NCBI RefSeq assembly: GCF_934772795.1
Contig: NZ_CAKVMR010000062.1
Span: 1-12,789, forward strand
From: an uncultured Holdemanella sp.
GTDB taxonomy: Bacteria; Bacillota_I; Bacilli_A; Erysipelotrichales; Erysipelotrichaceae
Length of the DNA: 12,789 bases
Reading direction: 5' to 3'
In this document: piece after piece, positions 1-6,163 of the stretch
Numbering within the stretch: position 1 is the first letter of the stretch
How the letters are laid out: each line of letters starts with the position of its first letter
Notes under the pieces: generated by a model
Database searches by the model: none
Seen by the model: the letters and a program-made list of their open reading frames with translations, nothing else
Told to the model about the DNA's origin: nothing
Program-made: the position numbers and the translations under genes

Positions 1-81
1 TACTGGCAACTTGCTAGGTTTTACCAGACTGGATTCCCACCAGTTATATATTTGGCACCGAACTGGCGCACCTCGCGGATA
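1..81. other. Relatively G+C-rich, repeat-containing edge segment, possible mobile-element or structured-RNA end
   Basis: This segment is roughly half G+C while the neighbouring genes are clearly A+T-rich. The pentamer ACTGG or its complement CCAGT recurs at about 2-6, 29-33, 40-44 and 62-66, so short hairpins can form, for example ACTGG (29-33) with CCAGT (40-44). It lies directly against the stop codon of the MATE gene. No convincing open frame or protein family was recognised. Such a composition and repeat pattern suits the end of a mobile element or a structured RNA, but the identity is a guess. Confidence 0.3.
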
Positions 82-1458
82 TCATTTTATCACATTTTTA
101 TTTTCCATTTTCTTTAATTCTGGCATGATCGTTACTAACATTGTTACAAAACAAAGACTTCCACCAATCACATTCGATACAGGTTCTGCCAAGAAAACAC
201 CATCTGTACCCATATGAAGATAAAGTGGCATAATATATGTAAGAGGAACGACAATAATAACTTTTCTTAATACCGAAAAGAAGATGGCTTGTTTCTTTTT
301 ATTTAATGACTTAAATACATTTTGACCAATATACTGCAAATCCATGAATATGAAGGCTGCAAAATATTGTTTTAAAGCTGGCACGGTATTCCTTATTAAT
401 ATAGGATCTGAACTAAAGACTTGAATCAATATATGTGGAATTAAAATAATGAAACTCCAAACTATGGCTGTATAGCCAAAGACAAGTATTGATATGATTT
501 TAATTGCCTTACGAATACGACTTGCTTTTCTAGCTCCATAGTTGTAGCTTAAAACTGGGCTAGAACCATCATTGATCGCATGAATCGGTGTTTCAACTAA
601 TTGCCTTACACTTGAAATGATAGTCATTACCGAAATATAAATATCTCCACCTGTTATGGATAGCACGTTGTTACAACAAATGGAAACCAAACTGTTTGTC
701 AGCTGCATGATAAAGCTGCTGCTTCCTAAACTTATAATATTTTGCGCATAGCTTTTACAATCAATGAATTCCTCTTTTTTAAGTAATCTTACTTTTAATT
801 CCGAACGATTCTTTAAAAACCAATATACAAAGCCTGCAGATATACATTGAGAAAGTACAGTTGCGATGGCAGCACCTTGAATACCAAATCCAAATAAGAA
901 AATAAATATGGGATCTAACACTAAATTCATAATGGCACCAATCAATACTGAACACATACCTGCCGTTGAATAGCCTTGCGCATTGATAAATGGATTCATC
1001 CCCAAAGTAAGCATAGAAGGTAATGTTCCTATTAGATATATCATCATATATGGATAAGCATATTTCATGGCCGATGTGGATGTTCCAAATAAAGTTAATA
1101 TAGGCTTTAAGAAGGGATAAAGAACAATCATTAAAACAATCGAACATACTATCAACATTGTAAAAGATGTATTCATCACTAAATTTGCCTTTGTACTATT
1201 CTTTTCTCCTCGACCGATTGAAAACAATGGTGCACCACCACTGCCAAACAGATTTGCGAATGCGTTGATAATCACAATCAAAGGAAAACATAATCCGATA
1301 GCTCCTAATGCGTATGTACCAATACTAGGAATTCGAGCAATATAGATACGATCCACAACATTGTAAAGAAGACTCATTATTTGGGCCACCAACAATGGAA
1401 AAGCAGCATTTACTATATTTCTTGTCACTGTATCATTTTCAAAATCAATTCTCTTCAT
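82..1458 (-). CDS. MATE-family multidrug/Na+ (or H+) antiporter
   Basis: A 458-residue polytopic membrane protein of the usual MATE length (about 450 residues, twelve membrane segments). The N-terminus has the family pattern: a short cytoplasmic lead (MKRIDFENDTVTRNIV), then a hydrophobic helix containing PLLVAQIMSLLYNVVDRIYI, followed by GAIGLCFP and a glycine-rich stretch (GSGGAPLFSIGRGE) typical of the first half. Later segments repeat the motif logic, for example NDGSSPVLSYNYGA in the second half. MATE proteins export cationic drugs, dyes or metabolites across the cytoplasmic membrane using ion gradients; the substrate here cannot be told. The start is well supported: AGGGAGG lies 5 bases upstream. 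The gene is monocistronic and divergent from the next gene; no clear terminator is visible before the odd edge sequence at 1-81. Confidence 0.9.
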   Translation of the reverse strand: MKRIDFENDTVTRNIVNAAFPLLVAQIMSLLYNVVDRIYIARIPSIGTYALGAIGLCFPLIVIINAFANLFGSGGAPLFSIGRGEKNSTKANLVMNTSFTMLIVCSIVLMIVLYPFLKPILTLFGTSTSAMKYAYPYMMIYLIGTLPSMLTLGMNPFINAQGYSTAGMCSVLIGAIMNLVLDPIFIFLFGFGIQGAAIATVLSQCISAGFVYWFLKNRSELKVRLLKKEEFIDCKSYAQNIISLGSSSFIMQLTNSLVSICCNNVLSITGGDIYISVMTIISSVRQLVETPIHAINDGSSPVLSYNYGARKASRIRKAIKIISILVFGYTAIVWSFIILIPHILIQVFSSDPILIRNTVPALKQYFAAFIFMDLQYIGQNVFKSLNKKKQAIFFSVLRKVIIVVPLTYIMPLYLHMGTDGVFLAEPVSNVIGGSLCFVTMLVTIMPELKKMENKNVIK

Positions 1459-1463
1459 AAAAG

Positions 1464-1484
1464 CCTCCCTGACGCCTTAGTATA
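1464..1484 (-). promoter_or_regulatory. Extended -10 promoter element and ribosome binding site of the MATE gene
   Basis: On the minus strand TGG-TATACT (hexamer at 1479-1484) is an extended -10 element with 5 of 6 consensus bases. No good -35 hexamer stands at 17 bases, which is common for extended -10 promoters. AGGGAGG (1464-1470) is the ribosome binding site. With a predicted start near 1473, the leader would be very short. Confidence 0.5.
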
Positions 1485-1538
1485 CCACTTAATTTAAGAT
1501 AAGTTTAAGAATTTTATCATTGTTTACTTATGTTTTGA

Positions 1539-1569
1539 ATGATATAATCTGTTGACTACAAGGAGAGGG
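1539..1569 (+). promoter_or_regulatory. Extended -10 promoter and ribosome binding site of the YwaF-like gene
   Basis: TATAAT at 1543-1548 is a perfect -10 hexamer and is preceded by TGA, giving an extended -10. The -35 position (1520-1525, TTGTTT) matches only in its first three bases. AGGAG at 1561-1565 lies 7 bases before ATG 1573, which decides that start over the upstream in-frame TTG at 1552, because that TTG would sit almost at the transcription start. Confidence 0.6.
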
Positions 1570-1572
1570 CAT

Positions 1573-2304
1573 ATGTTTACTACAAAACACTTTATATGGA
1601 TAGGAATTTGTATTCTATTTATCCTAATTATGAATCACTATGCGAAAAAAGAAGATTTCACGCTACAAAATGCTTGTTACTTCTTTATGTTTATATGTTT
1701 ATTGAGCGAAACCACAAAAATGATGTCAGATATGATTCCAAGTACACATGGAGGAATGCACTTAAATCCGCAATCCCTTCCATTCCATATCTGCAGTATA
1801 TTATTGTTTATTGCGGCATACATCACTTTTGGAAAAGATGGACCATTGAAGCAAAAAATGATCAACTTCTTTGCGGTTGTTGGTACTTGTGGAGGAATCG
1901 CAGCTATCTTGATTCCAACTTATGGCGTTGAATTTAATGTAGCCAATGTATATCAATGTTTCATGTATCATGCAGCATTAACATGGTTTTCTTTATATTT
2001 GATTCGTTTCAAACACGCAAACTTAGGCATGCAGGCATTTAAAGACAATTTAGTTGTATTATTTGCGTTATTAATTTTTAACTTGTATATGAATTCTATT
2101 TTGGCAGTCTATGACACAAACTTTATGTTTATTGTAAGACCACCATTAGAAGGACTTCCATTCCTTAACCTAGATCATGGATACTATATCTATTTATTTA
2201 GAGTGATCATGCTTGGAGTGATTGGACTCAGTTTGTTCCATTTACCATTCATAGTAAAAGAAAGAAAAAGCTGTAAGACAGAAAGCGACTTCAATATCGC
2301 TTAG
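1573..2304 (+). CDS. TIGR02206 / YwaF-like integral membrane protein (TMEM164-type)
   Basis: A 243-residue hydrophobic protein with about seven predicted membrane segments. The signature LPFHICS (residues 69-75) in a membrane segment, a second conserved-looking histidine at residue 133 in YQCFMYHAALTWFS, and the later NFMFIVRPPLEG loop match my memory of the TIGR02206 family that includes Bacillus YwaF. Bacterial members have no settled biochemical role; the related eukaryotic TMEM164 acts as an acyltransferase on ether lipids, so a lipid-linked role is possible but only by analogy. The C-terminus is a charged tail (KERKSCKTESDFN) whose DNA also forms part of a terminator hairpin. I chose ATG 1573 for its ribosome binding site. 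Nothing links it functionally to the uronate locus downstream. Confidence 0.7.
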   Translation: MFTTKHFIWIGICILFILIMNHYAKKEDFTLQNACYFFMFICLLSETTKMMSDMIPSTHGGMHLNPQSLPFHICSILLFIAAYITFGKDGPLKQKMINFFAVVGTCGGIAAILIPTYGVEFNVANVYQCFMYHAALTWFSLYLIRFKHANLGMQAFKDNLVVLFALLIFNLYMNSILAVYDTNFMFIVRPPLEGLPFLNLDHGYYIYLFRVIMLGVIGLSLFHLPFIVKERKSCKTESDFNIA

Positions 2305-2318
2305 TCCACAGCCTTTTT
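2266..2318. terminator. Probable bidirectional intrinsic terminator
   Basis: An inner stem pairs AAGCGA (2283-2288) with TCGCTT (2297-2302), and an outer one pairs GCTGT (2270-2274) with ACAGC (2308-2312). The plus strand ends in CTTTTTATT and the minus strand in GCTTTTTCTTTC, so the hairpin could stop both the YwaF-like gene and the convergent uronate operon. It overlaps the last codons of the plus-strand gene. The middle of the stem is imperfect. Confidence 0.5.
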
Positions 2319-2340
2319 ATTATTATGAATCAATGACACT

Positions 2341-2365
2341 GAATGAGTTCCCGTCAAACTCATTC
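2341..2365. other. 9-bp stem-loop between convergent genes
   Basis: GAATGAGTT (2341-2349) and AACTCATTC (2357-2365) form a perfect 9-bp stem around a 7-base loop. There is no adjacent T-run on either strand, so it is not a textbook intrinsic terminator. Lying 31 bases beyond the stop of dhuI, it may protect the 3' end of that operon's mRNA from exonucleases or pause polymerase; both ideas are inference. Confidence 0.45.
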
Positions 2366-2395
2366 GCTTAAAGGAGAGAATTTACTTTTTATTTA

Positions 2396-3028
2396 TTATA
2401 GTGATTTTAAATAGTTTGCGATTTCATCATCTTGACAGTTTGGATAGAAATATTCTGCGAAGTGTTCACCTGAAATCGTTTCTTTCAAGAATTCTTGATC
2501 GATTTCTTTTAAGATTTCAATCAATGGACGATGAGTTACTGTTTTAACTTGATCTAAGATCTTTTTATTACGTTGTTCTGGTTCACGACGTTCTTTAGGG
2601 TAACCACCACCAAATGTTTCTGAGAATAATTTTTCAAAAGTGTAGTGAAGGTTGATTTCTGCACCCCATCCAAATCCTTGCGCAAAAGGCATAGCGATAC
2701 AGTTCCCATCGTTTACTTGTCCAAATAAGTAAGCATCAACAGCATCTGTAATGTGTCCACACAATACGTTAGGAAATGAGTTACAAGCAAGCATTGCTCC
2801 TTGTCCCGTTCCACATCCTGTTACGACAAAGTCAACAGCTTTAGTAGTTAATAAGATAGATGCTAATAAACCATTTTTTACATACGTTAATTGAACATCA
2901 TCTTCTGCAGAATACATACCATAGTTGAATACAGTGTGTCCTGCTTTTTGAGCTTCTTCATTTAATACTTCATAGATTTGTGCATTTTTTGCAGCTTGTG
3001 AGTTTTCGTTAATTAATGCGATTTTCAT
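2396..3028 (-). CDS. dhuI: RpiB/LacAB-family sugar isomerase, likely 4-deoxy-L-threo-5-hexosulose-uronate ketol-isomerase (DhuI type)
   Basis: A 210-residue protein of the ribose-5-phosphate isomerase B/LacAB fold: it opens with MKIALINENS, the Rossmann-like first strand, and has the family glycine loop GCGTGQGAMLACN at residues 71-83. It is longer than ordinary RpiB (about 150 residues), with a C-terminal extension from about residue 140. In streptococci an RpiB-like enzyme at the equivalent locus (DhuI) replaces KduI, isomerising 4-deoxy-L-threo-5-hexosulose uronate to 3-deoxy-D-glycero-2,5-hexodiulosonate. The gene is last in the minus-strand operon, 20 bases after the SDR reductase that would use its product, and no KduI is present, so the same role is inferred here. 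A GAGGAAGGG ribosome binding site precedes ATG 3028. A pentose phosphate isomerase function is the alternative but is unlikely given context. Confidence 0.8.
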   Translation of the reverse strand: MKIALINENSQAAKNAQIYEVLNEEAQKAGHTVFNYGMYSAEDDVQLTYVKNGLLASILLTTKAVDFVVTGCGTGQGAMLACNSFPNVLCGHITDAVDAYLFGQVNDGNCIAMPFAQGFGWGAEINLHYTFEKLFSETFGGGYPKERREPEQRNKKILDQVKTVTHRPLIEILKEIDQEFLKETISGEHFAEYFYPNCQDDEIANYLKSL

Positions 3029-3048
3029 ATACTTGACCCTTCCTCTTT

Positions 3049-3852
3049 CTATTCTGGTTGTTTTCCAATATAAGCTAAGATACCACCATCTACATACAAT
3101 ACATGTCCATTGACAAAGTTACTTGCATCACTTGCCAAGAATACAGCTGGACCCATTAAATCTTGTGGTTCTCCCCAACGAGCAGCTGGAGTTTTACTTA
3201 CGATAAATTGATCAAATGGATGTCTTGAACCATCTAGTTGTTTTTCACGTAATGGAGCTGTTTGAGGTGTTGCGATATATCCTGGACCAATACCATTACA
3301 TTGGATATTGTGTTCACCATATTCACTACAAATGTTACGAGTTAACATTTTTAATCCACCTTTAGCCGCTGCATAAGCACTTACTGTTTCACGACCAAGT
3401 TCAGACATCATTGAACAAATGTTGATAATCTTTCCATGACCCTTTTTGATCATTCCAGGAATAACAGCTTTACTTACGATAAATGGTCCATTTAAATCAA
3501 TGTCAATAACTTGACGGAAATCTTTTGCGCTCATTTCCAACATAGGAATACGTTTAATAATTCCTGCGTTGTTAACCAAAATATCAATTGTTCCTACTTC
3601 TTCTTCTACTTTTGCGACAAAAGCATTGACTGCATCTTCATCTGTAACATCACATACATATCCATGAGCTTCGATTCCTGCTTCTTTATAAGCAGCTAAA
3701 CCTTTATCTACTAATTCTTGTTTAATATCATTAAATACAATTGTAGCTCCTGCTTTTGCGTAAGCTGTCGCAATCGCAAAGCCAATACCATAACTTGCCC
3801 CAGTAATTAAGGCAACTTTTCCCTCTAATGAGAAATCTTTCATTTCAAACAT
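3049..3852 (-). CDS. kduD: SDR-family 2-keto-3-deoxygluconate dehydrogenase (KduD/DhuD)
   Basis: A 267-residue classical short-chain dehydrogenase. Visible motifs: cofactor loop TGASYGIG (residues 17-24), NNAG (94-97), catalytic Ser147, and Tyr160-x3-Lys164 in AYAAAKGG. An aspartate at residue 42 at the end of the second strand (VFND) usually means NAD(H) rather than NADP(H). In this pathway the enzyme reduces 3-deoxy-D-glycero-2,5-hexodiulosonate to 2-keto-3-deoxygluconate in the cytoplasm. It sits 20 bases after kdgK and 20 bases before dhuI, so all are cotranscribed. The start at 3852 follows an AAGAAGAG-like site; an in-frame ATG at 3843 is an alternative. Gluconate 5-dehydrogenase is a frequent annotation for this family, but the neighbours favour the uronate role. 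Confidence 0.87.
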   Translation of the reverse strand: MFEMKDFSLEGKVALITGASYGIGFAIATAYAKAGATIVFNDIKQELVDKGLAAYKEAGIEAHGYVCDVTDEDAVNAFVAKVEEEVGTIDILVNNAGIIKRIPMLEMSAKDFRQVIDIDLNGPFIVSKAVIPGMIKKGHGKIINICSMMSELGRETVSAYAAAKGGLKMLTRNICSEYGEHNIQCNGIGPGYIATPQTAPLREKQLDGSRHPFDQFIVSKTPAARWGEPQDLMGPAVFLASDASNFVNGHVLYVDGGILAYIGKQPE

Positions 3853-3872
3853 ATTCTTACTCTTCTTTCTAT

Positions 3873-4898
3873 TTATCTTTGAACGCGGCCTGAACCGTCT
3901 CCACCAGCTAATTTCAACACTTCATCCATGCTTACCATGTTGAAATCACCTTCAATTGAGTGTTTTAAACAACTTGCAGCTACCGCAAATTCGATTGTTG
4001 ACTGAGCATCATAGCCTTCTAGGCATGCCGCAATCAATCCAGCTCCAAAGCTGTCTCCACCACCGACTCTGTCCACAATCTGCATCTTATATTTCTTTGA
4101 GAAATAGTAATCTTTTCCATCAAACAACATAGCTGACCAGTTGTTGATGTTGGCATTGATAGACTCTCTTAATGTGATAGCTACTTTTTCAAATCCAAAG
4201 TGACGTGTCAATTCACTAGCTACTTCCTTATATCCTTCACGATTGACTTCACCACTTGTTACATCTGTATCGCTAGCTTTGATTCCAAATACATCGGCTG
4301 CATCTTCTTCGTTCGCAATACATACATCGACATATTCACAGATCTTAGCCATGACTTCACCAGCTTTTTCTTTTGACCATAACTTGTTACGATAGTTCAA
4401 GTCACATGAAATCTTAACGCCATGTTCCTTGGCTTTCTTACAAGCTTCAATTGTTAATTCTGCAACATTGTCACATAAAGCTGGTGTAATACCTGTAATA
4501 TGGAACCATGCACAATCTTTAAAGATTTCATCCCAGTTAAAATCCGCACTTGTAGCTGTATAGATACTAGATCCTGCACGATCATAAATAACTTTACTAG
4601 GACGTTGGCTAGCACCTTTTTCTAGATAGTAGATACCAATACGGTCTCCACCACGAGCAATATAAGATGTATCTACGCCATATTTACGTAATGAGTTAAC
4701 GGCACATTGACCGATCTCATGACTTGGAAGACGAGTTACGTATTTGGCATCAAAACCATAATTAGCTAAAGAAACAGCAACATTGGCTTCTCCACCACCG
4801 TAAGTTGCACCAAATGTATCTGCTTGTACAAAGCGATAATATCCTTCTGGTGCTAAACGCAACATGATCTCTCCAAAAGTGACTACTTTTTGTTTCAT
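3873..4898 (-). CDS. kdgK: 2-keto-3-deoxygluconate kinase (PfkB family)
   Basis: A 341-residue ribokinase/PfkB-family sugar kinase. The N-terminal signature YGGGEANVAVSLA (residues 33-45) and the C-terminal signature RVGGGDSFGAG (277-287), with catalytic base Asp282, are both intact. The N-terminal TFGEIMLRLAPEG is typical of KdgK proteins. It would phosphorylate 2-keto-3-deoxygluconate with ATP to give KDPG, the substrate of the gene just upstream. Its ATG lies 5 bases beyond the stop of kdgA, and its ribosome binding site (GGAG) is inside the last codons of kdgA, so the two are probably translationally coupled. A kinase for another sugar is possible from sequence alone but unlikely in this operon. 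Confidence 0.9.
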   Translation of the reverse strand: MKQKVVTFGEIMLRLAPEGYYRFVQADTFGATYGGGEANVAVSLANYGFDAKYVTRLPSHEIGQCAVNSLRKYGVDTSYIARGGDRIGIYYLEKGASQRPSKVIYDRAGSSIYTATSADFNWDEIFKDCAWFHITGITPALCDNVAELTIEACKKAKEHGVKISCDLNYRNKLWSKEKAGEVMAKICEYVDVCIANEEDAADVFGIKASDTDVTSGEVNREGYKEVASELTRHFGFEKVAITLRESINANINNWSAMLFDGKDYYFSKKYKMQIVDRVGGGDSFGAGLIAACLEGYDAQSTIEFAVAASCLKHSIEGDFNMVSMDEVLKLAGGDGSGRVQR

Positions 4899-4903
4899 AT
4901 TTA

Positions 4904-5887
4904 TTAAATCTCCATCTTTAAATCTGGATTAATCAAATGGATACCAAATCCAGCTATTTCTAAATCTAAATAAACAAAGTTGATTCGATTTGTCTTTTTA
5001 TTACGTGTAATACTTTCTTCGACAAATTTCACACCCTGTTTAGAAAGGTGATACATCGCTTTTTCAGGATATGGAGTATAGATTCCAATGTGACCATTTT
5101 CTCCACGGCCTTTTTTATGTAAAACCTCAAATCCTACACCGGCAAAATTTGATTTTGGCTTTGTGTATTGTGTAAAGTGGAACAAAGAACATAATGTATC
5201 TGTCACTTGTTTCGATTCTTCAGGACTGTTTGTGTTGATTCCAACATGAATTAACTGAAAATCCAACAAACTCTTGATGGCTGCTCTTGATAAGGCTTCA
5301 ATTCCATCCCAGTCTTTTGCGACAACTAAATCGTTTGGCAACATAAAACTTCCACCGATTGCCTCTACATTTGGTAGTGCAAGATAATCGTGCATGTTCT
5401 TTGTGTTAATGCCTCCTGTTGGCATAAAGTGAACATTCGCATACGGAGCACTAAGATCTTTTAATTTTTTAGCGCCTCCACTTGATTCAGCAGGGAAAAA
5501 CTTCAATTGTGTTAATCCCATTGAAAGAGCCATTTCAATTTCACTAGCTGTTGATACACCAGGATATACTTCAATGTCATGATCCAAACACCATTGAACC
5601 ACTTTTGTATTAAACCCAGGTGTAATAATAAATTTAGCTCCAGCTTCTACAGCTTCTTTTGCCTGATCTACAGATAATACAGTTCCAGCGCCGACTAACA
5701 TATCGGGTAATTCTTTAGAAATAGTTTGAATTGCACTTGTCGCATGTTCGCTACGATATGTAACTTCGATAACATCAATTCCACCATTAAGCAATGCCTT
5801 TGCTAATGGGTATGCATCTTCTTTTTCTAGAATCTTAACAACAGGTACAATTCCTGTGTTGGAAATACGATTCATATACGATTCCAT
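4904..5887 (-). CDS. kdgA: KDPG/KHG aldolase fused to a C-terminal VOC-like domain
   Basis: A 327-residue protein. Residues 5-208 are a full class I KDPG aldolase: GIVPVV near the start, Glu41 and Arg45 in IEVTYRS, the GAGTV phosphate region (66-70), and the Schiff-base lysine Lys129 in LKFFPAE, with PTGGI at 156-160. It cleaves 2-keto-3-deoxy-6-phosphogluconate to pyruvate and glyceraldehyde 3-phosphate. Ordinary KdgA ends near residue 205; here about 115 more residues follow, beginning LIHVGIN and ending FGIHLIN, with the strand pattern of a glyoxalase/VOC domain. The role of that domain is unknown. First gene of the operon. I prefer ATG 5887, which has AAGGTGG four bases upstream, over ATG 5902, which has no such site. 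Confidence 0.9.
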   Translation of the reverse strand: MESYMNRISNTGIVPVVKILEKEDAYPLAKALLNGGIDVIEVTYRSEHATSAIQTISKELPDMLVGAGTVLSVDQAKEAVEAGAKFIITPGFNTKVVQWCLDHDIEVYPGVSTASEIEMALSMGLTQLKFFPAESSGGAKKLKDLSAPYANVHFMPTGGINTKNMHDYLALPNVEAIGGSFMLPNDLVVAKDWDGIEALSRAAIKSLLDFQLIHVGINTNSPEESKQVTDTLCSLFHFTQYTKPKSNFAGVGFEVLHKKGRGENGHIGIYTPYPEKAMYHLSKQGVKFVEESITRNKKTNRINFVYLDLEIAGFGIHLINPDLKMEI

Positions 5888-5923
5888 AGTTCCACCTTCC
5901 ATTTTCTATACTTTTGCGTGTGT

Positions 5924-5939
5924 CTAGTACGCGTTTACT
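5924..5939. promoter_or_regulatory. Degenerate LacI-type operator (third kdgA-side site)
   Basis: CGCGTTTACT (5930-5939) gives one good half-site and the CG centre, while the left arm is AGTA joined directly to CGCG, as if two A bases were lost from the ideal form. It lies in the kdgA leader. Binding is doubtful without the neighbouring sites. Confidence 0.35.
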
Positions 5940-5948
5940 TTTTTCTTT

Positions 5949-5964
5949 AGTAAACCAGTTCACC
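5949..5964. promoter_or_regulatory. LacI-type operator at the kdgA transcription start
   Basis: AGTAAACCAGTTCACC keeps the left half-site AGTAAAC and 5 of 8 palindromic pairs. It covers the predicted start of the kdgA transcript (near 5961). Confidence 0.55.
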
Positions 5965-5967
5965 TGT

Positions 5968-5996
5968 AGTCTATCTTAGTAAACCGGTTTTGTCAA
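5968..5996 (-). promoter_or_regulatory. Promoter of the kdgA-kdgK-kduD-dhuI operon
   Basis: On the minus strand a perfect -35 TTGACA (5991-5996) is followed after exactly 17 bases by TAGACT (5968-5973, 4 of 6 consensus bases). The leader to ATG 5887 would be about 75 bases. An operator fills the spacer, so repressor and polymerase should exclude each other. Confidence 0.7.
5978..5993. promoter_or_regulatory. LacI-type operator inside the kdgA promoter
   Basis: AGTAAACCGGTTTTGT has a perfect 10-bp palindromic core AAACCGGTTT (5981-5990) with the central CG step typical of LacI/GalR-family operators. It lies between the -35 and -10 of the minus-strand promoter and overlaps the -35. Probable ligand protein: the LacI-family regulator at 11445. 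Confidence 0.7.
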
Positions 5997-6044
5997 CTTA
6001 AAAAATGAGAATTATTCGTTTTTGATTTTTTTGTATATATTATA

Positions 6045-6058
6045 GGAAAGCGTTCCAA
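6045..6058. promoter_or_regulatory. Possible cre site (CcpA catabolite control)
   Basis: GGAAAGCGTTCCAA matches the cre consensus TGWAANCGNTNWCA at 11 of 14 positions including the central CG and is partly palindromic. It lies between the two divergent promoters, about 30 bases upstream of the ugl -35, where CcpA could act on either. The outer mismatches make this tentative. Confidence 0.4.
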
Positions 6059-6086
6059 AAGTTTGTTAAATTTTAAACAAAATGTG

Positions 6087-6115
6087 TTGACAATCCATTT
6101 TTGAGGTGTAATAAT
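6087..6115 (+). promoter_or_regulatory. Promoter of the ugl-PTS-lyase operon
   Basis: A perfect -35 TTGACA (6087-6092), a 17-base spacer and AATAAT (6110-6115, 5 of 6) preceded by TGT, an extended -10. Predicted start near 6122, immediately before the operator at 6126. This is a strong promoter by consensus. Confidence 0.8.
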
Positions 6116-6125
6116 GGTGTTGTCT

Positions 6126-6141
6126 AGTAAACCAGTTTACT
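6126..6141. promoter_or_regulatory. LacI-type operator just downstream of the ugl promoter
   Basis: AGTAAACCAGTTTACT is the best-conserved site: two perfect 7-base half-sites (AGTAAAC and GTTTACT) around a CA centre, 7 of 8 pairs matching. It lies a few bases past the predicted transcription start and before the ribosome binding site, a classic repressing position. Confidence 0.75.
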
Positions 6142-6163
6142 TTTTGAGGAGGTTATGGAGAGT

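Noticed and set aside
779..1147. A 122-codon minus-strand open frame inside the MATE gene
   Set aside because: It overlaps the well-supported MATE coding sequence in another frame, has no ribosome binding site and no recognisable domain.
1521..1529. GTTTACT half-site resembling the uronate operator, between the MATE and YwaF-like genes
   Set aside because: Only one half-site and no opposing arm; an AT-rich 7-mer is expected by chance.
2370..2400. AAAGGAGAG followed by A+T-rich sequence on the plus strand, like a ribosome binding site
   Set aside because: No start codon or open frame follows at a usable distance; it lies at the 3' end of dhuI on the opposite strand.
6015..6043. A possible second plus-strand promoter (TTCGTT, then TATTAT)
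   Set aside because: The -35 is poor and the A+T-rich stretch gives many chance -10 matches; the promoter at 6087-6115 is far better.
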